Shown in pieces: positions 7,952 to 14,022 of a DNA stretch of 16,581 bases (the first letter of the stretch is position 1; each line of letters begins with the position of its first letter). The translations under genes were made by a program, and so were the position numbers. The notes beneath the pieces are model-generated. The model was not told the origin of the DNA. It saw only the letters and a list, made by a program, of their open reading frames with translations, and did not search any database. Source of the stretch: Bacteroidota bacterium (GTDB lineage Bacteria; Bacteroidota; Bacteroidia; Bacteroidales; Tenuifilaceae); contig JAEXVC010000142.1 in the NCBI GenBank assembly GCA_023406715.1, positions 1-16,581 of the forward strand. The letters are read 5' to 3'.

Positions 7952-10900
7952 TTAAAAATTAAAACTAACATTAAATCCATAAGTTTTCAACACAGGGTAC
8001 TGGTTATCATCAGCAATACCTTGAGAGTTCCCAGTTGTATTTGAAGTTTCAGGATCGTTATAGTGTAAGTTTCCATTACCCAATATTGTAAATGGGTTAC
8101 GAGCATACACCCCTATTGTTACAGCCTCTAAATAGTTGCGAAGTTGTTTCTTGTTTAAAGTATAACTCAAAGCAATTTCACGAACCTTAAAAGCGGATGC
8201 GTCAAAAATGAAGTTTTCTCCAATTCTGTTATATATACTTGAGTAATAAGTTGAAACACCCTGATAATCATCACCTCCTGTTTTAACTGAAGTATTAGGG
8301 ATGTATGAACCAGGATTCGCAGGATCTTCAATTACAGAATTTGGCATTATAAAACCACCTTGCGTACGATCAAATTCAGCCGATTCTTTCAACATTCCAT
8401 TGAATGTGAATCCTTCAGCAGTATTAGAGTAGAATTTATGACCTGTTCTGTAATCCATCACTACACTAAACCTTAAACCTTTAAAGCTAACAGCAGTGCT
8501 CAATCCAAAAGTATGTTTTGGATCGGTCGTACCAAATTCAATCAATTCAGAAGTGTAAAGAGGGTTTCCTGTGGCTGCATCAATTATGATTCTACCTTCA
8601 GCATCTCTTTGGTATGCATTTGCTTTGATTAGAGGGAAACTTTCGCCTGCTTTTGCATAGATACCAACCATAGCATTAGCTTGTAGGGAAATCTCATCAG
8701 TAGCATCCGACACCTTCACTATTTCTGAATTTGCATGAGTATAAGATAGGTTCACATTCCAAGTAAGATCTTTAGTTCTTACGGGCGTAAGAGTTAAGTC
8801 AACTTCAACACCTTTCGTTCTCATCTTTCCAATGTTAATTTGATATAATGAAATACCAGAAGCACTAGAAGTTGTCTGATAGGTTATCATATCTTTGGTA
8901 TCCGCTTGATATAAAGAAGAACCTAGGATAATTCTATTATCTAAAAATCCTAATTCAATTGTTAACTCTTTTGTAGTAATAAACTCTGGTTTGATATCAG
9001 GATTTGTGGGTTGTCTTGAATCACCGAATGATAAACCTCCTAGAGTTGGACCATCTAAAGCAAATGGAAATCCAGTACCTAAAGTTGCAACATCATTGAT
9101 GTCATACCAATCAATAGAACTAGTTTTACCTACCCTAGTAATACTTGCAGCAATTTTTGAAGAACTTAACACAGAAGTTAACTCATCAAATACTTTAGTT
9201 GGAATAAATGAAACACCAACTGAAGGGTAGAAATATGAATTATTATTTTTGGGCAAAATAGAAGACCATTCATTTCTTGCTGTAGCATTGAGGTATAAGT
9301 AGTCTTTATATGCAAAATCCAAACTGGTAAATACTGCGTACGAGTTTTTATGATATGTACCATTGGGCAAATTTATTGGCGTTGTAGGTTTCGCCAGATT
9401 GTAAATAGCATATACTCCTGGAATAATTAAGTTAGTTCCTCCGGCAGAAGTTATACTATATGAATTATCCTGATAGTTAGTTCCTACTAAAGCTTTTAAC
9501 CCCAAATCGTCAGTAAGTTTATAATCAAAATTCAACAATAAATCTCCATAGTAATCTTTTCTTGAACTATTATTCTTATTCAAAAAAGAGGAAATAGCGG
9601 AGGCATCTTCAAGATTATATCGCACAGTAGGAGCCCAATCATCACGATGGTTCAAATTTTCTCCCAATGAGTTTTGAAAATTCGCTACATATTTTACATT
9701 AATATGGTCATTGATTTTAAACCCAACTGTTGCAATTGCATTAAAATAGTCACTCTTATTATCGTATCTATTATGTTTAATAAACCAATATGGGTTAGTG
9801 TAATAGATGTTCCAACCGTAAGCTAAGTCTGGATAATCACTGTAACTTGTAATCGGAACATCACTAGAAGATTGCAACAAATCGTAATAAATACTAGAAT
9901 TTGTTTGGGTTGTATTTCTATGCATGTAGTTAAAAATTCCTTCAATGTTCCATCTTCCCACTTCTATACCACCTTTAAACAATAAAGAATATTTTTCATA
10001 TTTATCACCCTCAACTACGAAATTCCTTTTTCCATAGCCAGCAGAAAACAAGCCATATTTATTTTCACCACTTGCATCAATAGTAACATCAGTGCTTGAA
10101 GTGACACCAGTTACAAAGAAGTCAGCCACATTATCCTTTCCGAAAGGAGCATACACCTTTTTTAATGCTGCTGGATCATCAGGCATTGGATCAAAGTTTG
10201 ATGGATTTACACTAATAACTCCATCATTATTATAGTCATATAGCGGCACACCATAAGTAACCACTTGCCCTGCAAAAGCTGGATCAGTAAATGCAGGTCC
10301 CCAAGCGCCATTTTCAACATTGATTTTTTCGCCGTCCCAACCTTGTCCATATTTGCGTTGTCTTTCTGGAAAATATGCAGGAGTATCGAAATCAACCTTT
10401 TGGTTTACTGTAACTCTTACATTATCAGTTTTTCTAGCACCAACAGTTGTTACCAAAATAACACCATTAACACCATCTGATCCATATAGAGATGCACCTT
10501 GGGCTCCCTTAATTACGTTAACAGTTTTGATAACTTCTGGAGGCAATTGTTGGAAAACAGAAGCAGAAGACTTTACCCCATCAATAACGATTAAGGCTTG
10601 ATTATTACCAGTAATAGATCTTTTACCACGTAATACAATTGAGTTAGATTCTACAACACCACTATTGGTTAAGTTAATTTGCAAACCAGATACCTTTGCA
10701 GTTAATGCTTGAACAGCAGAAGGGCTACCAGCTGCATTCATATCTTTAGCACTTACAATCTTTTGGGAAGAAGTAACGGCATCTGGAATCTTTTTAACAC
10801 CCATAGCAGTAATAACGACCTCTTCGATCTGTTTGGATTCAGACTCCATCACGGCATCAATAACAGTTCTACCTGCAATAGCTAAATCCTGGGTAACAAA

Positions 10901-11134
10901 ACCAATAAAACTAAAAGTTAAAGATTGAGCATTCGCCGGAGCGCTAATTTCATACTTACCATTGACATCTGTGGATCCACCAATAGTAGTACCCTTTACA
11001 ATAACTGAAACGCCAGGTAATGGCATTCCATCCTCGGAACTAGTAACCGTTCCGGTAATCCTTACCGTTTGTGCTTGCACCATTTGAATGCCTACAAGCA
11101 ACAAACTTGCAAGAAAAACACATAGTTTTTTCAT
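7952..11134 (-). CDS. SusC/RagA-family TonB-dependent outer-membrane transporter, operon 2
   Basis: Complete 1060-residue importer. Domains seen: signal peptide ending VQA-Q (about 1-21); carboxypeptidase-D regulatory-like domain (24-97, ITGTVTSSEDGMPLPGVSV...GKYEI...FSFIGF); TonB-box-like EEVVITAMG (104-112); plug (about 113-233) with signature IKGAQGASLYGSDGVNGVIL (208-227), in which the usual Arg-Ala or Arg-Gly is Asp-Gly; then the barrel, ending YGFNVSFNF. The plug loop between VIDG (183-186) and VIKG (207-210) is 14 residues shorter than in the operon 1 SusC. A DYNNDGVIS loop (300-308) resembles a calcium-binding DxNxDG turn. Arginine codons sampled in the first 420 residues are mostly AGA/AGG. 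The start ATG 11134 gives a clean signal peptide. It is co-transcribed with the SusD 11 bases downstream. Confidence 0.95.
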   Translation of the reverse strand: MKKLCVFLASLLLVGIQMVQAQTVRITGTVTSSEDGMPLPGVSVIVKGTTIGGSTDVNGKYEISAPANAQSLTFSFIGFVTQDLAIAGRTVIDAVMESESKQIEEVVITAMGVKKIPDAVTSSQKIVSAKDMNAAGSPSAVQALTAKVSGLQINLTNSGVVESNSIVLRGKRSITGNNQALIVIDGVKSSASVFQQLPPEVIKTVNVIKGAQGASLYGSDGVNGVILVTTVGARKTDNVRVTVNQKVDFDTPAYFPERQRKYGQGWDGEKINVENGAWGPAFTDPAFAGQVVTYGVPLYDYNNDGVISVNPSNFDPMPDDPAALKKVYAPFGKDNVADFFVTGVTSSTDVTIDASGENKYGLFSAGYGKRNFVVEGDKYEKYSLLFKGGIEVGRWNIEGIFNYMHRNTTQTNSSIYYDLLQSSSDVPITSYSDYPDLAYGWNIYYTNPYWFIKHNRYDNKSDYFNAIATVGFKINDHINVKYVANFQNSLGENLNHRDDWAPTVRYNLEDASAISSFLNKNNSSRKDYYGDLLLNFDYKLTDDLGLKALVGTNYQDNSYSITSAGGTNLIIPGVYAIYNLAKPTTPINLPNGTYHKNSYAVFTSLDFAYKDYLYLNATARNEWSSILPKNNNSYFYPSVGVSFIPTKVFDELTSVLSSSKIAASITRVGKTSSIDWYDINDVATLGTGFPFALDGPTLGGLSFGDSRQPTNPDIKPEFITTKELTIELGFLDNRIILGSSLYQADTKDMITYQTTSSASGISLYQINIGKMRTKGVEVDLTLTPVRTKDLTWNVNLSYTHANSEIVKVSDATDEISLQANAMVGIYAKAGESFPLIKANAYQRDAEGRIIIDAATGNPLYTSELIEFGTTDPKHTFGLSTAVSFKGLRFSVVMDYRTGHKFYSNTAEGFTFNGMLKESAEFDRTQGGFIMPNSVIEDPANPGSYIPNTSVKTGGDDYQGVSTYYSSIYNRIGENFIFDASAFKVREIALSYTLNKKQLRNYLEAVTIGVYARNPFTILGNGNLHYNDPETSNTTGNSQGIADDNQYPVLKTYGFNVSFNF

Positions 11135-11142
11135 AGAACAAG

Positions 11143-11256
11143 TTTTAGGTTTACAATAGAGGTTAATAAATTTTCAACAAGGCTAAAGTAAAAAATATAA
11201 AACCTAAAAACAATAGCTTTTTTTAAAAAAAATTAACAAAAAATAACATTTAGGTT
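11143..11256. repeat. Three TTTAGGTT elements around the operon 2 promoter
   Basis: TTTTAGGTTT occurs at 11143-11152, its exact reverse complement AAACCTAAAA at 11200-11209, and the 8-base core TTTAGGTT again at 11249-11256. The middle copy sits in the spacer of the predicted promoter, the first in the 5' leader, and the third upstream of the -33 element. This layout could be an operator set; chance recurrence in AT-rich DNA cannot be excluded. Confidence 0.35.
11183..11214 (-). promoter_or_regulatory. Predicted Bacteroidota promoter of operon 2
   Basis: On the minus strand the -7 box TACTTTAG (11183-11190) differs from TAnnTTTG at one base, and the -33 element ATTG (11211-11214) differs from TTTG at one base. 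The spacer is 20 bases, the same as for the operon 1 promoter. Transcription would start near 11177, giving a leader of about 43 bases. An overlapping TAGCCTTG (11178-11185) is a weaker alternative because its spacing is too long. Confidence 0.4.
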
Positions 11257-11400
11257 ATCTTGAGAAGGTTAAATGCCAGAAAAAAAATAACAAAATGAAT
11301 TACACAGCTTTCAAGTAAAAACATAGTACACTATAAAATCTTAAAAAATCAAATTTCAACAACTCATGTAAATAAAAAATCAATTAGGTCTAATATCCAT

Positions 11401-11433
11401 AAAAAAAGAGAGTTGCAAAATGCAACTCTCTTT
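11401..11433 (-). terminator. Rho-independent terminator of operon 3
   Basis: A perfect 13-bp stem, AAAGAGAGTTGCA (11405-11417) with TGCAACTCTCTTT (11421-11433), has a three-base loop. On the minus strand it is followed by a T-tract from the A-run 11401-11407. It lies 23 bases past the stop of the lipoprotein gene that ends at 11457. Confidence 0.9.
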
Positions 11434-11456
11434 ATAAAACAACTAATTAAACTTGT

Positions 11457-12383
11457 TTACTTCTCGGTATATATTTCTAATCCAAGAGCTCCAGCTAAAT
11501 CATATCCTGGGAATCCTAAGTATACAGTTTTTAGTCCATATCCACCAGTTCCGTCAATATAGATAGATGGTCTTAATGTGAAATAATCAATATTACCATC
11601 GCCATCCTTATGTGCTATACTTTCCAAATCACCAACTTTATTGATTGCAGATGGAAGATAATATTTAACATACTTTCCAGCAGAACCTTGGTATAATAGA
11701 TTGGAGTGCCAGAACTTATTCCATTTCACGTTATCATTATCACCATATACTGAGAAGATAATATAATCCTGAGTAGCACCGCCAATCCAGTTATCCCATT
11801 CTGCATCAACTAGTATACCTACGCTATAAGGGAAACTTATACGATAATCTTTAGGATTTTGTGTACTTTGCCAGAATCTAACCTGAGCCACTTTATAGAA
11901 CGCCCATGAGTCATAAAACTGTGCAGTACCTTTCTCTTCCCAAATAGAAATTGCAGATTTTGCATAGTATGAGCCATACTCAGCGTTATAATCATTCACA
12001 TAATTATCACCAAACCTTATTCCTAATCCGTATAAATCACCTTTAACGGCAGTTGGTTTCATAGTGATATCGAATGATACTGTATCAACACCTGCAGGGA
12101 AAGTAACAGTTGCAGGAACATTGAACACATTACCAGTATCACTTAACACTGTAAGAGGAACCTCTAAAGCAGCATCACCATTTCTACGTGCAACTTTTAA
12201 AGTAAAATTCAATCCAACTTGATCTACTTCAAACTGATTTAAATTACTCTTCAGGAAGAATACGCCTGCATTATCAGCAGGAACGGTAGGTCCGCTTACA
12301 ACAGAATCTTCATACTCGCTACATGCTACCATTAGCGTTGTAGCTGCAACAAAGATTGCTAGGATTAATTTATTTATTTTCAT
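11457..12383 (-). CDS. SusE-position lipoprotein with Calx-beta/Ig-like N-terminal region (third gene of operon 3)
   Basis: 308-residue lipoprotein: signal peptide with lipobox LMVAC (Cys21), followed by SEYEDS, an acidic surface-export signal. Residues about 38-110 have the pattern of an Ig/Calx-beta-like sandwich (FTLKVARRNGDAALEVPLTV, ATVTFPAGVDTVSFDITM). The remaining 150-308 are aromatic-rich (FYDSWAFYKVAQVRFW, WDNWIGG, WNKFWHSNLLYQG), which would suit ligand contacts, but I cannot name a family. A DGDGNID loop (260-266) resembles a calcium-binding turn. It occupies the third position after SusC and SusD, where SusE/SusF-like binding lipoproteins usually sit, so an accessory surface binding role is inferred. 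It is separated from the SusD stop by 26 bases and followed by the operon terminator. Confidence 0.75.
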   Translation of the reverse strand: MKINKLILAIFVAATTLMVACSEYEDSVVSGPTVPADNAGVFFLKSNLNQFEVDQVGLNFTLKVARRNGDAALEVPLTVLSDTGNVFNVPATVTFPAGVDTVSFDITMKPTAVKGDLYGLGIRFGDNYVNDYNAEYGSYYAKSAISIWEEKGTAQFYDSWAFYKVAQVRFWQSTQNPKDYRISFPYSVGILVDAEWDNWIGGATQDYIIFSVYGDNDNVKWNKFWHSNLLYQGSAGKYVKYYLPSAINKVGDLESIAHKDGDGNIDYFTLRPSIYIDGTGGYGLKTVYLGFPGYDLAGALGLEIYTEK

Positions 12384-12409
12384 AATTTATTTTAATGTAA
12401 AGTGAAACA

Positions 12410-14005
12410 TTATAAATCTGGAACAGGAGTTGGTGCTGGTGCTGCAGGGTTGTTATCACCTTCCTCTAGACCAGGATTAGCTTGAATTTCAGCTTCAGGA
12501 ATACGCCACAACAAAAGATTATCGCCAGCAGGGATGTTAAATATCATAGTAGCATTTGGATAACCACCGCCTCTACGATCAACACCAATACCTAAACGCA
12601 TAACATCAAACCAGTTTAAGCCTTCGCCCCAAAGCTCTATACGACGATGACGGAAAACTTCCTGTTGGAAATTTGCTGCTGAATAGGTATAACTAGGATC
12701 ACGATAAGTTTTAACAAAATTCTCAAGTGTAGTTACACCATCACCACCACCCATACCTTCAGCTTCTGCTTTAATAAGGTACATCTCTTCAACTCTCATT
12801 AAAGGAATATCGTTAGCATTTGTAGAGGTTTTTAAAACATTGTTATAAGGAGCAAACTTAACCTGAGTGTACGCAGGGTAACCATAGCCTACCATTGTAG
12901 TTTGTTGAGCTGCAGTCAAATTAGGAGATGTTTTGCTTGCATCCCACCACCAGCCTTTACGAACATCTGAAGCTGGAATAGTATTAAATAAAGCTTTATT
13001 AATTTGACGTCCTTTTGAGAAGTTAGCATAACCATAGTTCAATGAACCCATGTGCGAAATCCAGTTAACAATACCAGAAGTAACAACATCATCGGTTTCA
13101 GCGATAATAATACCCCACATCCAGTTATTCTCATCAACAGTCCAGAATGCTGGTTTATTAACATCGGTTAAACCTGCAGGAGCTCCCTCGAACTCAGCAA
13201 TAGCACTTGTAGCATCGGCTGCAGCATCTGTCCAGTTTTGCATAGTTAAGTTAACGCGAGCACGTATACCATAAGCAACTGCTAAGCTAACATAACGTTT
13301 ATCAGAGCGCACAACGCCTTCAGCCTCTGCCTCAGATAGTAAATTAATTGCTGTATCAATATCTGATTTAATTAGAGCGTAAACCTCCTCAACTGTAGCT
13401 CTTGGTGCTCCAGTTAATGCAGCAGCATTGGAATTCTCGTTGGTAATGATAGGAACACATGGAGCTGTTTGGTGACCAACATAGTTAAACTGATACAATT
13501 GAGCCAATACAAAATAACTAAAAGCACGTACTGCTAGTCCTTGTGCTAAATAATACTTAGACAAAGCTAACTCAGTATCATAAGGAATAGCTCCAATAAC
13601 ACGGTTTGTTGTGCTAATAATTGCATACATATCGTTCCAAACAATCTGCGACTCACGAGATGTATAGTCACGGTCAGTATAATCTAGATCATTTCCGGCC
13701 CAGTTGTATCCGTTATCATCAGAAACCATATCGTAACCATTCATATCAGTAAACATCATAACAGATGGATATCCAAAGTCGTTGTGACGACCTGCATTTA
13801 AAGCAGTTTGATTTGGCATGTACTGGTTAAACTGAGCAAAAATTGCATTTACAGCAGCAGATGCCTTGGAAGGGTCATTCTTATAAACTTCTTCTTTTTG
13901 AGAATCAGTTACAGTGCTTCCTTCAGGTAGAGTATCTAAATCTACGCACCCACCAAGAGCAAAGAAGGAAACTACCGTTAAACCTATTAAAAATTTCTTA
14001 TTCAT
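12410..14005 (-). CDS. SusD/RagB-family nutrient-binding lipoprotein (classical type), operon 3
   Basis: Ligand-capturing surface lipoprotein paired with the SusC encoded 17 bases upstream. The 531-residue product has lipobox LGGC (Cys20) followed by VDLDTLPEGS. Family features in order: TPR-like helix LAQGLAVRAFSYFVLAQLYQ (153-172), IPLMRVEEMYLIKAEAE (400-416), FRHRRIELWGEGLNWFDVMR (451-470) and the closing LLWRIPEAEIQANPGL (498-513). These are the hallmarks of PF14322 plus PF07980 SusD proteins, so it is of a different subtype from the SusD proteins of operons 1 and 2. The tail after residue 515 is an acidic then Pro/Ala-rich stretch (NPAAPAPTPVPDL), longer than the usual end. 18 of 21 arginines use CGT/CGC, which contrasts with operon 2 and may mark high expression. 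Substrate unknown. Confidence 0.95.
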   Translation of the reverse strand: MNKKFLIGLTVVSFFALGGCVDLDTLPEGSTVTDSQKEEVYKNDPSKASAAVNAIFAQFNQYMPNQTALNAGRHNDFGYPSVMMFTDMNGYDMVSDDNGYNWAGNDLDYTDRDYTSRESQIVWNDMYAIISTTNRVIGAIPYDTELALSKYYLAQGLAVRAFSYFVLAQLYQFNYVGHQTAPCVPIITNENSNAAALTGAPRATVEEVYALIKSDIDTAINLLSEAEAEGVVRSDKRYVSLAVAYGIRARVNLTMQNWTDAAADATSAIAEFEGAPAGLTDVNKPAFWTVDENNWMWGIIIAETDDVVTSGIVNWISHMGSLNYGYANFSKGRQINKALFNTIPASDVRKGWWWDASKTSPNLTAAQQTTMVGYGYPAYTQVKFAPYNNVLKTSTNANDIPLMRVEEMYLIKAEAEGMGGGDGVTTLENFVKTYRDPSYTYSAANFQQEVFRHRRIELWGEGLNWFDVMRLGIGVDRRGGGYPNATMIFNIPAGDNLLLWRIPEAEIQANPGLEEGDNNPAAPAPTPVPDL

Positions 14006-14022
14006 AACTAATTTATTAAATG

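Larger units (their letters stand above)
11135..11456. other. 322-base intergenic region between operons 3 and 2
   Basis: No open reading frame of note was seen. From the right it holds the operon 3 terminator (11401-11433), about 185 bases of very AT-rich DNA with A/T runs, and then the operon 2 promoter region with repeated TTTAGGTT elements (11143-11256). I saw no tRNA, IS end or attachment site. Confidence 0.7.

Noticed and set aside
7952..7967. Frameshift or truncation of the operon 2 SusC or SusD at their junction
   Set aside because: Both proteins are full length with intact ends, separated by a normal 11-base gap.
10207..10601. Several overlapping short open frames on both strands inside the operon 2 SusC gene
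   Set aside because: They overlap a continuous 1060-codon SusC frame with conserved domains and are out-of-frame shadows.
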